IMG/VR virus record: IMGVR_UViG_3300031707_002291
Coordinates: 1 to 60,828 of that record
Length of the DNA: 60,828 nucleotides
Origin: a virus
Reading direction: 5' to 3' (one strand)
Each line of letters begins with the position of its first letter. Positions within the stretch are counted from its first letter, which is position 1. Positions 24,374 to 33,653 of the stretch are shown piece after piece. The notes beneath the pieces are model-generated. The model saw nothing but the letters and a program-made list of their open reading frames with translations. It ran no database searches and was not told the origin of the DNA. Position numbers and translations under genes: made by a program.

Positions 24374-27300
24374 ATGGTCTCGAACCTCTATCAGAACGTA
24401 GACGCCAAGACCGCCACGCTGCGCGTGGTTATCGGCGGCAGCCTGATCCCCGAGGTTCTCTCCGCCGAGTGGGCCTTCGGCTTCCAGCGGCCCCCTACGG
24501 CTACCCTCCGAGTCCGTAACCCGCCGCCCGCCGCCGCCACCTTCGGCGCCGCCGTAACAATCGACGCTGGCTGGAACGGGTTGACGGCGCGTTGCTTCAC
24601 CGGCACGGTCCTCAATGTCAACCCGGATGAGACAGGCTGCACCATCGAATGCCAGGGTAAGTCGGCGGTCCTAGAAAACACCTTCCACAAGATTACCGTC
24701 TCGGTAGACGGTACCAAGACGGCTACCCAGCTAGTGAATGAGCTACTAGCGGCGTCCGGCCTAACAGCCTATTCCGTGACCCTACCGGCCTGGACGCCGG
24801 GGACTGTCTGCCCCGAGGACCTGGAGTTTTCCACTTACTCAGAGGCCATTACCAAGATCGCCGAGGTAGACGGAGGCCAGTGGTTCGAACTACCCACCGG
24901 CACGGTCATGGTGGCTGTCCTCGATCCAATACCCAGCGCGACGGCATGGCGCGTCTACTTCAGCGGCGTCCTGACGGGGCCGGTAGAGGGCTACCCGCCG
25001 GGCGTGGTCTCCGGTCGGCCCCGCCTACGGCGCATCGCGCAAGCGCAACAGACGCGGGATGTCAAGAATCAGGCGTGGGCGCGCGGCTGCACCTATACCC
25101 AGACTAACCCTGACGGTACCGAGGTCTCGATCGACGTAGAGGGCACGGCCATGGCGGCGAGCCCGTGGGTAAAGAACCCTGACGGGAGCCAGGCCTATAA
25201 CGACTATCTTTTCTCGAACGAACTTATCGATACGCCGGTCAAGGCCGGCACTGTGGCGGCCCGGCTGGTCACCCTCTATAACCGTCGGCTAACCCAGATC
25301 ACCGCGCAGGTGGATGGCGACCCCCAGGTCGCGTTAGGCGTCACCATCGGTTTCGAGGACCCTTCGTACAGTGGCACCACGGGCAACTGGTTCGTCGGCG
25401 ACTACCGGACGCGCATCGACTCGTCGCAGTTCGTGACCGACTTTACCACGCTGTTCGGCGGCCCCGATTCCGGCTCCACCGTGAACATCTGCCCCTTCGC
25501 CCTGTTCACCTACTTTACCGACCTCCAGGTGATAGGCGATCGGGTGTGGGCGATCGTGACCCTCGACGGCTGCACCAGTGTCGACCCCGATGGTACGATC
25601 GCCCTCTACTCTTGGACTGATAACCAAACGCCCCACCAGGTCTCGGCCAGCGGGACCGACTGCATCCTGACCCGACGGGTAGACCCGACGGCGCTGACCG
25701 GCACCTGGCAGGTCACCCTCACGGTCACCGACGACAAGGGTTGCGCCGACGACATCACCCTACCGGTGGCCGTAGTGGAGGGCTCCGCGATCGTGCAGGT
25801 ACCGGCCCTGTTCGTCGCCTTCGACGCCTGGTTCAGCGCCTCGCCGGATGGCGGCCAGACGTGGAATGACCAGGCGGCTCCGGCCGGCCGAGCCGTGGTC
25901 AGCGTCTCCGCCAAACCCGCTGACGGCGAGCACTACGGCTATGGGGTCTACGGTCTCAGCGGTACGGCCACCAGCGCCGGCGATGTCTACTTGACCACCG
26001 ACTACTGCGCCACGGCACCGGTGCCGGTCCTGACGGGGCTGGATTCGCCCGTTGTTCACTGTTGGTGGGATACGAACCATCCCACCGATGTCTTTGCCCT
26101 GACATGGCTGGGGGGCCTGTGGCGTTCGCAGAATAATGGGGCAGTTGGCTCCTGGTCCCTCTACAAGAACCTGAACGCGCTGCCTTGGCTGAACGCTGGC
26201 GAGTACGTCCGCGGTAGCCGGATCGCTACGCCGCCGCCAAACGGGGTATGGGTCTTCGGCGGCCAATACATCGACCGGGGCGCGGGAATCGTGGGCTGGC
26301 CGCTAGTCTGCTGGGATGCCAACCTAAACGGTAACTGGGGGCAGGCGGCCATCGGCGGCGAACTGCGGGCCGATCTAGGCGTCGGTGGCCCCCTGGACCT
26401 CTACGTGCGCGAAGCCGCTAGCCGCCAGGCCGGCGAACTCGCCATCCTCTTTAACTCGGCCACGTGGATGTCGGGGGTCTACTACACGCCGACCGTCCTG
26501 GGCGACGGCTCGGGCTGGCTGCGGGCTACCGGCGCGCCGACTAAGAGCCGTGGCCGCTGGATCGCGCCGGACTTCGCGGTGGGCAAGTTCGCCTTTGCCT
26601 ACAACGACGCCGTCATCTACCTGGGCAACGTGGACCCGGTGACAAACCGCATGGCCGTTACCGTCGCGCCGGCCCATCTCGACACCGGGCCCAGCGGCAC
26701 GGACCAGCCCAACTACGGCCAGTGGATCGGCGCCTTCAACTGGTGGCTACCCGGCGTCTATCTGGTGGCCGCTGAGGGGCCAAACTATCCCGGCCTGGTC
26801 TACAAGTCCTGGGATCGGTTCCTCACCATCGGGAAGTTGCGGCCCGCCACGGGTTTCGAGGCGGCCCATGCCGGCTCCAAGGGACGGATGTTCGCGCTCT
26901 CCGGCTCGGGCGAGGCCGCGCCGTCAGGTCCGAGTAGGCCCTACATGCTGATCCGAAACGCCGCTAACACCGATCGCCGGCTGGTCAAGCTCGAGGCCGG
27001 CGTGTGGTCTACGATCAAGAGCGGGATGCCCAACGGGTTCTGGGGCCTACGGTACTGGGGCACCGGCCGGTTCACGCACCTGGTGGACGCCGCCTTACCG
27101 CAATACTCGGGCGACTACGGTGCCACGTGGTTGCCTGCCACGCCCCCGACCGGCGTACTCTACGGCCCCTACGTCGAATGCCTAGGGATCGACAAGAGTG
27201 AATATAGCGACCGCCTCTGGGGCATCTGGAAGGACGGGACGGGTACCGGGCCGTCAACGACCATACACTACTGCGTCGCCTATAGCGACGACTGGGGCGC

Positions 27301-28036
27301 GACGTGGACACTCTCGTTCGAGGAGACGCTAGCGGTCTCGGGCTACTTCCTGCCCTACTACTCGATCGCCTGCCACCCGACCAACCCTAATCTCATCTTC
27401 ACCGTCGGAAAGTTCAGGCCGCTGGGGAACCAGTCCGGCCGGATCACGCAGAATGGCGGCGGAATCTGGACACTCTATAGCATCAACCCTACCCGGGATG
27501 ACCAGTCCTCCGACCCCCCGTCGACCAGCGCGGCCCAGATGAACGCCATCTGGGCAACGTCTGGCAACCGGATGCTGGTTCACGTCCGCACCTCCGCTGG
27601 TCCCAATTCCTATATCGCTCGGTCGGACGATTTTGGGGTTACATGGGCGTATTTCAACATTAGTCCAGGTCTCGCAGCGAATATAGCGATTGACATCCAG
27701 ATCATCAGGGCAGGGCCAACCGGCTCGCTGTTTATTGTTCATCGTTATGGGGTGACCAGCACAGTTACTTCTTTGTTCCGGTCGCATGACCATGGCACTA
27801 CCTGGGAAGTTGTGGGGAGACTCACTCTCGGTGGCGAGATGGCTCTAGGTTACGATCTCTGCAACGACTTCTTGTGGCTTGGGGTGGACATTGCGAGCGC
27901 AGATACCATCTACTCTATGACTCCTAGTAGTACCGGCGGGGCCGGCGATTGGACCAGTCGAGAATATAACCTAGACAGCATTGGTGCGGGTATGGATGCT
28001 CCCCGGCAGAGGGGTATTCAGATCGTGTGGGATTAG
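24374..28036 (+). CDS. Baseplate hub/tail-tip protein fused to PKD-like domain and Asp-box beta-propeller
   Basis: A 1220-residue protein. Residues 1-~370 resemble phage hub proteins (gp27/late control D type): ATLRVVIGGSLIPEVLSAEW, then LVNELLAASGLTAYSV. Residues ~385-470 look like a PKD-type immunoglobulin domain (DPDGTIALYSW; WQVTLTVTDDKG). From ~485 to the end there are repeated Asp-box (BNR) motifs S-x-D-x-G-x-T-W near residues 490 (SPDGGQTW), 912 (SGDYGATW), 969 (SDDWGATW), 1082 (SDDFGVTW) and 1136 (SHDHGTTW). Asp boxes mark beta-propellers of sialidases and similar enzymes. So the tail tip may bind or cut a host glycan. No catalytic set could be confirmed. Confidence 0.75.
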   Translation: MVSNLYQNVDAKTATLRVVIGGSLIPEVLSAEWAFGFQRPPTATLRVRNPPPAAATFGAAVTIDAGWNGLTARCFTGTVLNVNPDETGCTIECQGKSAVLENTFHKITVSVDGTKTATQLVNELLAASGLTAYSVTLPAWTPGTVCPEDLEFSTYSEAITKIAEVDGGQWFELPTGTVMVAVLDPIPSATAWRVYFSGVLTGPVEGYPPGVVSGRPRLRRIAQAQQTRDVKNQAWARGCTYTQTNPDGTEVSIDVEGTAMAASPWVKNPDGSQAYNDYLFSNELIDTPVKAGTVAARLVTLYNRRLTQITAQVDGDPQVALGVTIGFEDPSYSGTTGNWFVGDYRTRIDSSQFVTDFTTLFGGPDSGSTVNICPFALFTYFTDLQVIGDRVWAIVTLDGCTSVDPDGTIALYSWTDNQTPHQVSASGTDCILTRRVDPTALTGTWQVTLTVTDDKGCADDITLPVAVVEGSAIVQVPALFVAFDAWFSASPDGGQTWNDQAAPAGRAVVSVSAKPADGEHYGYGVYGLSGTATSAGDVYLTTDYCATAPVPVLTGLDSPVVHCWWDTNHPTDVFALTWLGGLWRSQNNGAVGSWSLYKNLNALPWLNAGEYVRGSRIATPPPNGVWVFGGQYIDRGAGIVGWPLVCWDANLNGNWGQAAIGGELRADLGVGGPLDLYVREAASRQAGELAILFNSATWMSGVYYTPTVLGDGSGWLRATGAPTKSRGRWIAPDFAVGKFAFAYNDAVIYLGNVDPVTNRMAVTVAPAHLDTGPSGTDQPNYGQWIGAFNWWLPGVYLVAAEGPNYPGLVYKSWDRFLTIGKLRPATGFEAAHAGSKGRMFALSGSGEAAPSGPSRPYMLIRNAANTDRRLVKLEAGVWSTIKSGMPNGFWGLRYWGTGRFTHLVDAALPQYSGDYGATWLPATPPTGVLYGPYVECLGIDKSEYSDRLWGIWKDGTGTGPSTTIHYCVAYSDDWGATWTLSFEETLAVSGYFLPYYSIACHPTNPNLIFTVGKFRPLGNQSGRITQNGGGIWTLYSINPTRDDQSSDPPSTSAAQMNAIWATSGNRMLVHVRTSAGPNSYIARSDDFGVTWAYFNISPGLAANIAIDIQIIRAGPTGSLFIVHRYGVTSTVTSLFRSHDHGTTWEVVGRLTLGGEMALGYDLCNDFLWLGVDIASADTIYSMTPSSTGGAGDWTSREYNLDSIGAGMDAPRQRGIQIVWD

Positions 28037-29515
28037 ATGAGGCTCGCCGAGTGGGATAGGACCAACGCCGCCCTCAAACAGGCCGAGCGCGAGATCCGAC
28101 GGCTCCGGGTGCGTATGGACGCGATCGCGGCCGGGTCCTCGCTGCGCGCCACGGCCATTACCGGCGTAATCCCAGCCGCAAACCGGCCCGTCGAGTGGTG
28201 GTTCAACGCTAACCTTCTCGGCCTGGGCGACGAACTCGAACTCCACATCGGCGGCGGCGTTTGGATCAGTGGCTCCTTTGCCGCCGGCCGTGCCCACTAC
28301 GTTATCGGTTCCTACTGCGCGCCCCCTTGTGGCGGTGGCGGCGGTGCCAGCGGTACGGTCGGCTGGTACGCCAACGGTGGCTGGTTCTGCAACGCCCTGG
28401 AGGCCGACCTTCAAGAGGAGGCTGGGGTCTGGATTAGTGGGTCCTGCGGCGGCGGACGGCCCGTCTATCACGTCGGGGCCTACCCGGTCGGCGCTGGCGG
28501 CGGCCTCAGCGGAGTCTCGATCGGCCTAGAGGGGGCGGACTTCTGTTTCGCCGGCGGCCTGGACTTCCATCAGGGGGCCGGCGTCTGGATCTCGGGGTCC
28601 TGCGCTGCTGGTCAGGCGGACGTCACGGTTGGCGCGTACCCTGCGGCCTCTCCGCCGACCTCTATCTCCGGCGTCGATGTCCTGGTGAAAGATACCGAGG
28701 TTTGCTTCGCGCGGGCGGTCGATTTCCACGAGGGGACCGGACTCTGGATCAGTGGCTCGTGTGCCGGCGCTGAGGCCACGGTCGAGTTCGGCGTCTATCC
28801 CGCTGCTGCGCCGCCAACCTCCATCTCGGGCGTGGACTTTGACCTGAACGGCGCCGACCTCGGCTACGGCGCTGGCCTAGACATCCAGCAGCGCCCTGGC
28901 GTCTGGATCAGTGGCAGCATGAGCGGCGGCCGCGCCGACTACCAGATCGGGGCCTACACCGACAACGATCCGTTTCTATCCGGCGTGAGCTTCGCTGCCA
29001 GGGGCGGTGCCCTCTGCGTAGGCCAAGGCATTGACCTTCGCGAGGGAACCGGCATCTGGATCAGCGGTTCCTGTTCGGCAGGAGAAGCCCAGTACAACAT
29101 CGGGGTCAAGGCTGGTAATCTCTACTCAGTCCACGACCACATTTTCGCGCCCAACGCGGCACCCGGCGCGACGGTTGCCTCTGGCACGGCCCAGGGACTC
29201 TACCACCATTCCGGCCCCGACGGCGAGACCGCGGTCCGCCTCTACGTGGACGCCAAGACGGCGCCCGGTGCGAGCGGCCTACCTGTCACCGTCCAGTTCG
29301 GAGACACCGACGACCTAGACACGGTCAGCGCCTGGACCCCGATCGTAGGATGGACCCTCTCGTCCGAAAAGTCCCACTACAATGATTCTATGATCAGCGG
29401 TACAATTCCGGCCAACCGCCTCCTACGGGCCGATTGGGGCGCGATAGTAGGAACGCCGACCGATGCCCAGGCCCTACTCCGGGTACGCCGCCCCTTGGGT
29501 ACGGCAATACCATGA
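28037..29515 (+). CDS. Tail fibre with six-fold internal repeat
   Basis: A 492-residue protein starting one base after the hub stop. Residues 5-30 form a coiled-coil-like helix (LKQAEREIRRLRVRMDAI). Six copies of a ~50-residue repeat follow, each with the core GVWISGSC-x2-G-x-A and an acidic/aromatic lead such as FAGGLDFHQGA. The C-terminal ~120 residues differ and look like a lectin-type beta-sandwich (TAVRLYVDAKTAPGA). This is typical of a trimeric fibre shaft with a receptor-binding head. Confidence 0.72.
   Translation: MRLAEWDRTNAALKQAEREIRRLRVRMDAIAAGSSLRATAITGVIPAANRPVEWWFNANLLGLGDELELHIGGGVWISGSFAAGRAHYVIGSYCAPPCGGGGGASGTVGWYANGGWFCNALEADLQEEAGVWISGSCGGGRPVYHVGAYPVGAGGGLSGVSIGLEGADFCFAGGLDFHQGAGVWISGSCAAGQADVTVGAYPAASPPTSISGVDVLVKDTEVCFARAVDFHEGTGLWISGSCAGAEATVEFGVYPAAAPPTSISGVDFDLNGADLGYGAGLDIQQRPGVWISGSMSGGRADYQIGAYTDNDPFLSGVSFAARGGALCVGQGIDLREGTGIWISGSCSAGEAQYNIGVKAGNLYSVHDHIFAPNAAPGATVASGTAQGLYHHSGPDGETAVRLYVDAKTAPGASGLPVTVQFGDTDDLDTVSAWTPIVGWTLSSEKSHYNDSMISGTIPANRLLRADWGAIVGTPTDAQALLRVRRPLGTAIP
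28258..29100 (+). repeat. Six tandem ~150-bp fibre repeats
   Basis: Six in-frame units each encoding G-(V/L/I)-WISGS followed by a small-residue stretch, at about 28258, 28428, 28584, 28740, 28899 and 29052. Spacing is about 150-170 bases. They are diverged at the DNA level, so the expansion is not very recent. Confidence 0.8.
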
Positions 29516-29946
29516 CCGCACGACTAGCCAATCTCAGCGACGTGGATTACATTAGGAGGAAGCTCCTCAGTCGTGGGCAGAACTACGCCGACTCTGCCAT
29601 CCAGAAGATGGCTACCAGCCCACGATTCCTAACTGTCGTTGCCCCTCCGACTGGCCTGTTCTGGCTTTGCCAGGACGAGGCCGACCTGACACTTCTCCAC
29701 GCGGGCCTTACCTTTAGCAGCGGCCCTGCTCAGACCATTGAGATGCTCAGGCTGATGCTCGCCCTCAACCCCTGGCCGAATTGGAAACTGTGTCGCGTCC
29801 AGGCCGACCCCGCCGTGTGTAGTGCCGACGCGCAACAGGCGATAACCGACGTGGCCAAGATGTCCGTGGTGGGGCAGGTGGGCAAGGCCAAAGTATATGA
29901 GATTACGAAGGCGACCCTGCTAAAGAACTTGGGAGTAAAACCATGA
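29512..29946 (+). CDS. Hypothetical protein in the tail-fibre region
   Basis: A 144-residue protein with ATGA coupling to the fibre gene. The fold appears alpha/beta (SDVDYIRRKLLSRGQ; GLFWLCQDEADLTLLHAGLT). Lower GC than the tail genes. It may be a fibre chaperone or a surface protein; no family is recognised. Confidence 0.55.
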   Translation: MTARLANLSDVDYIRRKLLSRGQNYADSAIQKMATSPRFLTVVAPPTGLFWLCQDEADLTLLHAGLTFSSGPAQTIEMLRLMLALNPWPNWKLCRVQADPAVCSADAQQAITDVAKMSVVGQVGKAKVYEITKATLLKNLGVKP

Positions 29947-30188
29947 GTTGGGGTCACGAAGCACGGGATGTTGAGCGTCCCGATCACTGGATACCGAAGG
30001 ATGCAGGACCAGGCATACCGACCCGCCCCAAGAGCCCTTTCTACCGCGCAGTTTGTGGCGAGCGGGCACAACCCTATGGCCCTTGCCCACCGCCATCTGA
30101 AGAACTGCGATGCCTGGAATGTCTCAGGCTCGCGGGTGACGAGATCGCGGCCTACGAGAAGGGCCTCGAAGGAATGGTCTTCGCATGA
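29943..30188 (+). CDS. Small hypothetical protein with CxxC
   Basis: An 81-residue protein coupled by ATGA to both neighbours. CPPPSEELRCLECLRLAG holds three Cys, possibly one metal site together with an upstream Cys in VCGERA. Function unknown. Confidence 0.5.
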   Translation: MSWGHEARDVERPDHWIPKDAGPGIPTRPKSPFYRAVCGERAQPYGPCPPPSEELRCLECLRLAGDEIAAYEKGLEGMVFA

Positions 30189-31456
30189 CCATCCGCTACC
30201 AAGACTTCTTTGGCGGCGAGAGCGGCACCCTGCTAATCGATGGCGACAAGGCGCCTCCTGGGGACGTTGCTCCGGCAGGTTGGGCTAATGTCTCCTCCCC
30301 CGTCAAGACCGGAGCGAGGGCCATCCGCATCAACGTCAACGGTAGTCAGTCGAGTCAGGCTGGCATAATTTCCTACTACGACGAACCCGAGGTCTCCTGT
30401 TGGATGATGCAACTGCACGCCTGGGTCGTGCAGTCAGGAGTGCCTGCACTTCCCTATTGCCTCGCTGGATTTGTTTGGTCAACGCGGGTTGGCCTAGAAG
30501 TTGGCACCGACAGTAAGATTCGATTGGTACAGATGGGTGCCTCGTATACTCCCGCGATTGCTTGGGCTGACCGCGTGGCCCTCACGGACTGGTCAATCGA
30601 TGCCTTGGCGACAGACGATGTGACGTTCAAGGAGGTTAGTTTCTGGCTCGACCCCAAAACCCTTGGGATGGACCATACCTGGGCCACGTTGATTATTGAT
30701 GATGTCGTGCAGTGGTCGGCAGATATTGGAGACACGTCTGGCTCGGCAAGTGCGGCTTGGATATTCTACACCTGCCCCGCTGCGGCCAACGCTGCCATCT
30801 ATGTAACCCTGGACGACTGTGTTGGCCTCGCTTCAACCTTAGCCGCCGATGCGCCCCACCTTGTCAAATGGCCGAAGCCGGAGGTCCACGCCCAGGCAGC
30901 CATCGCCGACGTGGTAGGGAGGGACGAGTGGACGGGTACGCCGGAGGCGACGGACCAGTGGAAGAACTGGCTCACTGACGATGGGGATACGAGTTACAAC
31001 TACCCCTCTGTTACCAGCCAGAAACAGGCCAGCGACGGCCAGACGGCAGCGACGGTGGGGATAACCGGACACACCGTCCTTACCGAGTTAATGTCAGGCA
31101 TCTATGGCCCTATCCTCAACTTTGTCCACCGCGACACCGGCTCTGGAACCAAATGGAATAACGCAATCTACAACAGCCTGGGGACCGCGTTTCCAGCCAC
31201 TATAGGCAGGCCAGGTACGACCTACATCGGCAGCCGGTCCTTCTTCGTTCGGAGTAGTGGTAGTTGGGCCGTCGCAGACCTTGCGGACCTAAACTTCGGC
31301 CTGACCGCCGGAGACACCCTCGATGTACCCTGGCGCGTGACCCTGTGTGTCATGCAGTGGTGTACCTATATCAATACCTTTGCGCTACTTCCGATTCCCG
31401 GAGAGCCGTGGCCACCCGTGGGGGGTCAGCGACGACAACTCGGAGCATTTGTGTAG
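30185..31456 (+). CDS. Putative tail/adhesin protein
   Basis: A 423-residue protein, last of the tail run. Residues 1-230 alternate strands and Trp/Tyr-rich turns in a way that suggests a concanavalin-like sandwich (WMMQLHAWVVQSG; EVSFWLDPKTLG; ATLIIDDVVQWSADI). A second domain follows. Its GC content is lower than the neighbours', as often for receptor-binding genes exchanged between phages. A ligand is not predictable. Confidence 0.55.
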   Translation: MTIRYQDFFGGESGTLLIDGDKAPPGDVAPAGWANVSSPVKTGARAIRINVNGSQSSQAGIISYYDEPEVSCWMMQLHAWVVQSGVPALPYCLAGFVWSTRVGLEVGTDSKIRLVQMGASYTPAIAWADRVALTDWSIDALATDDVTFKEVSFWLDPKTLGMDHTWATLIIDDVVQWSADIGDTSGSASAAWIFYTCPAAANAAIYVTLDDCVGLASTLAADAPHLVKWPKPEVHAQAAIADVVGRDEWTGTPEATDQWKNWLTDDGDTSYNYPSVTSQKQASDGQTAATVGITGHTVLTELMSGIYGPILNFVHRDTGSGTKWNNAIYNSLGTAFPATIGRPGTTYIGSRSFFVRSSGSWAVADLADLNFGLTAGDTLDVPWRVTLCVMQWCTYINTFALLPIPGEPWPPVGGQRRQLGAFV

Positions 31457-31493
31457 GATTGCCAATGGCCAGCCGTCAGCGTAGGCTCTAGGC

Positions 31494-32030
31494 GTGGTTA
31501 CGATCGACGGCGCTGACCTGGCCCTGGCTCCCGAGGTGGTGGGGATGATCCAGGCCGTAGCCCGGCGGGCCGGCATCGCCGACGGCGTCGGCTACCTAGG
31601 CCGCGAGGACGTTCTAAGCGAGCTAATGCTGGTGGCCCTCCAGGCCGAGCCGCTATACGATCCTACGCGCGGCAAGTTCACCACCTTCGTCTGGAAGCGC
31701 CTGTGGGGCCGCGCCGTCGACCTGCGCCGCCGGCATGGGCGGCAGCTACGTGACGGCCAGCCTCGCCCCGTAGAGGTCGGCCTGGAGGAGGCCGAGTCCC
31801 TCGAGGATGGCTCGCCGTCCGCCAGCGACGGCAGTTTGATGCACGCCATCTCTCGCCTACCGGGCCGCGAGCGCGCGGCCCTTTTGATGCGCGACGTGGG
31901 CGGCGTGCCGGCCGCTGACGTGGGGCGCGTCCTGGGCATCGGTAAGAGCCAAGCCAAGGACCTACGCCGGCAGGCGGTCCGCCGGCTACATGTTGCCTTC
32001 CGGCCGGCAGGTGGCCGACCATTAGGGTAG
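31494..32030 (+). CDS. RNA polymerase sigma factor-like protein
   Basis: A 178-residue protein from GTG 31494. Residues ~35-85 match sigma region 2 (EDVLSELMLVALQAEPLYDPTRG; FTTFVWKRLWGRAVDLRRRHG), including the aromatic core that melts the -10 region. Residues ~120-165 match region 4, a helix-turn-helix (LPGRERAALLMRDVGGVP; DVGRVLGIGKSQAKDLRRQAVRRL). Two-domain size equals ECF/group 4 sigma factors. Its place between tail and lysis genes suggests a late-gene switch; see the GTCGACCATTA motif. Confidence 0.82.
   Translation: MVTIDGADLALAPEVVGMIQAVARRAGIADGVGYLGREDVLSELMLVALQAEPLYDPTRGKFTTFVWKRLWGRAVDLRRRHGRQLRDGQPRPVEVGLEEAESLEDGSPSASDGSLMHAISRLPGRERAALLMRDVGGVPAADVGRVLGIGKSQAKDLRRQAVRRLHVAFRPAGGRPLG
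32014..32030 (+). promoter_or_regulatory. Late-gene motif copy before the holin candidate
   Basis: GCCGACCATTAGGGTAG, a close copy of the late motif, overlapping the end of the sigma-like gene and 14 bases before ATG 32045. Confidence 0.45.
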
Positions 32031-32044
32031 GAGGATAAGGCCGC

Positions 32045-32317
32045 ATGAACATAAAGCTGAACGAGAAGCACATCATCCTAGGCGTCGTGGGCGGCGCCTT
32101 CCTGATTATGCTCCTCACGGCTAGCGTCTGTGTCATGCTCGGCCACGACGTGCCAGACGACTATTTCGCCTTCATGAAGGAGCTCGGCACCTTCTTCCTC
32201 GGCGGTAGCGCCATCGCCATTTTCGCCAACGGGGCTAAGAACGGGTGGAATAAGTTGAACGGCGGGACCACACCGGCGCCGCCTCCAGCGGTGGGGTCGG
32301 GGGCGCCGCCAGGCTAG
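32045..32317 (+). CDS. Holin-like membrane protein
   Basis: A 90-residue protein with TAGGAGG before ATG 32045. A strong membrane helix spans residues 10-32 (IILGVVGGAFLIMLLTASVC) and a second weaker one residues 46-62 (LGTFFLGGSAIAIFAN). A short basic stretch and a Gly/Pro tail follow. Size and helices fit a phage holin. It is placed before a possible cell-wall hydrolase, though the lysis role is inferred. Confidence 0.6.
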   Translation: MNIKLNEKHIILGVVGGAFLIMLLTASVCVMLGHDVPDDYFAFMKELGTFFLGGSAIAIFANGAKNGWNKLNGGTTPAPPPAVGSGAPPG

Positions 32318-32323
32318 GGTCAG

Positions 32324-32674
32324 ATGCACGTCCTGGTCGACATCAAGACCCGCCGCGTAGCGGCCCGCCGGGATTGGACCCCCCGCGCCGCTAACGCCTT
32401 TGTCGACCGCGCCGTAGAGATCACCGGGCTTAGCCCATTCGGCGAGCGCCAGGTAATCGAGCACGACGACCTGGTGATCTTCTGCCAGCTCATCGCCGAA
32501 TCCCACATCATCGGCCACCTGGATCGCCACCGCGGGCGGGCCTGGGTGGACGTCTTCTCGTGCCGGGATGTCGACGCCGACCTCGTGGAGGCCGCCGTCC
32601 TTCAGTACCTGGTGCCGCCCAGCGCCGCCAGCACCAGTACGGTGCGCGTCCTCGATCGGGGCATCCTACCATGA
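32324..32674 (+). CDS. speD: S-adenosylmethionine decarboxylase homologue
   Basis: A 116-residue protein, the size of the short prokaryotic AdoMetDC proenzyme. The self-cleavage site is visible in IAESHIIGH: cleavage between Glu and Ser would give the pyruvoyl group. The catalytic His lies five residues after that Ser and the catalytic Cys (VDVFSC) exactly twenty after it, the same spacing as in the bacterial SpeD class typified by Thermotoga. SpeD makes decarboxylated AdoMet, the aminopropyl donor for spermidine. Some phage homologues of this family have been reported to act on other amino acids, so the substrate is open. Confidence 0.85.
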   Translation: MHVLVDIKTRRVAARRDWTPRAANAFVDRAVEITGLSPFGERQVIEHDDLVIFCQLIAESHIIGHLDRHRGRAWVDVFSCRDVDADLVEAAVLQYLVPPSAASTSTVRVLDRGILP

Positions 32675-32782
32675 GGCCCGTCGGTGGAGACCTGGACGCC
32701 GCCCCGTTTCAGCACCGACCTGAGCGCCGGCAACCGCTTTAGTCCTGTCGGCTTTGACCGCCTGATCGGAAGGAGACTCACC

Positions 32783-33649
32783 ATGACACCGCAGCTCGCC
32801 GGCCGGCCTTGGGCCTGGTGGAATCAAAACAGCGACATCTCCTTTGACCTTGCCCGGCTCGTGCAGCGCGCCCTAGATGCGCGCCTGGGCGGCATACTCG
32901 CCAAATGGGGCTACCCGGATGTCGAGGCCGCCTTCGCCCGCGCGGGTCTGCCCTGGGGAACCGAGCGCTACGTATACCCTCACCAGGCCCAGCTCGAAGG
33001 GAATAGGCTGGCCGACGCGGTCGACGCCGGCGCCGTCCTGGCGGTGATCAACGCTGAGAAGGAGTGGGAAGCGCTGGACGCGGCGCCGATGGAGCTGTTG
33101 ATCGCCACGTTCAGGGCGCGCCATCCGACTACGGAGCTCTACGCTTCCGTCGACACCAGGGGGAACCGGCTAACGCTACCCTACCAGCGGGTCCTCGCCC
33201 AGCACGTCGCTGGCTGGTTGCCGATGATCTACCCGTTCGCCTTCTACGGCCGCGACGGCGAGGGTAACAGGATCACCCCGCCGCCGGACTTCGTGGCCCG
33301 AGCCTTCGCCGCCTGCATCGACGGCCACGACTTCGGCGGAATCCCCGTCTACCCGACGATCCAACTGTACGACGACATAGGCGCCGCGGCCGTCCAGCAG
33401 GAGCTTGCCGAGGTCGCCGCGCGAGGGCTGGAGGGCTACCAAGCCTACACGATCCCCCACGCTACGGCGCCTGAGTGGGCCGTGATCGTGAACGCGGCCC
33501 AGGAGGCCCCCATCGCGGAGCCGACCGTCGCCCAGGAGCTGGCCGCCATCCGTGCGCTCCAGCCGGCGCTGACGGCGGTAGACCTAGCGAAGCTGGTTGG
33601 GCAAATCCGCTGGCTCTACCTCCAGGCCGGCCGGCCGTTCCCGTCCTAG
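32783..33649 (+). CDS. TIM-barrel glycoside hydrolase-like protein, lysin candidate
   Basis: A 288-residue protein. ATG 32783 was chosen because AAGGAG precedes it; the frame is open upstream to 32684. The sequence alternates strand and helix as in a TIM barrel: VLAVINAEKEWEAL, TTELYASVDTRGN, HVAGWLPMIYPFAFYG, GIPVYPTIQLYDD. The Glu in NAEKEWE is in the usual place of a barrel catalytic acid. Family resembles GH25/DUF1906-like lysins in layout. Position after the holin supports lysis; the substrate is not established. Confidence 0.6.
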   Translation: MTPQLAGRPWAWWNQNSDISFDLARLVQRALDARLGGILAKWGYPDVEAAFARAGLPWGTERYVYPHQAQLEGNRLADAVDAGAVLAVINAEKEWEALDAAPMELLIATFRARHPTTELYASVDTRGNRLTLPYQRVLAQHVAGWLPMIYPFAFYGRDGEGNRITPPPDFVARAFAACIDGHDFGGIPVYPTIQLYDDIGAAAVQQELAEVAARGLEGYQAYTIPHATAPEWAVIVNAAQEAPIAEPTVAQELAAIRALQPALTAVDLAKLVGQIRWLYLQAGRPFPS

Positions 33650-33653
33650 CCGC

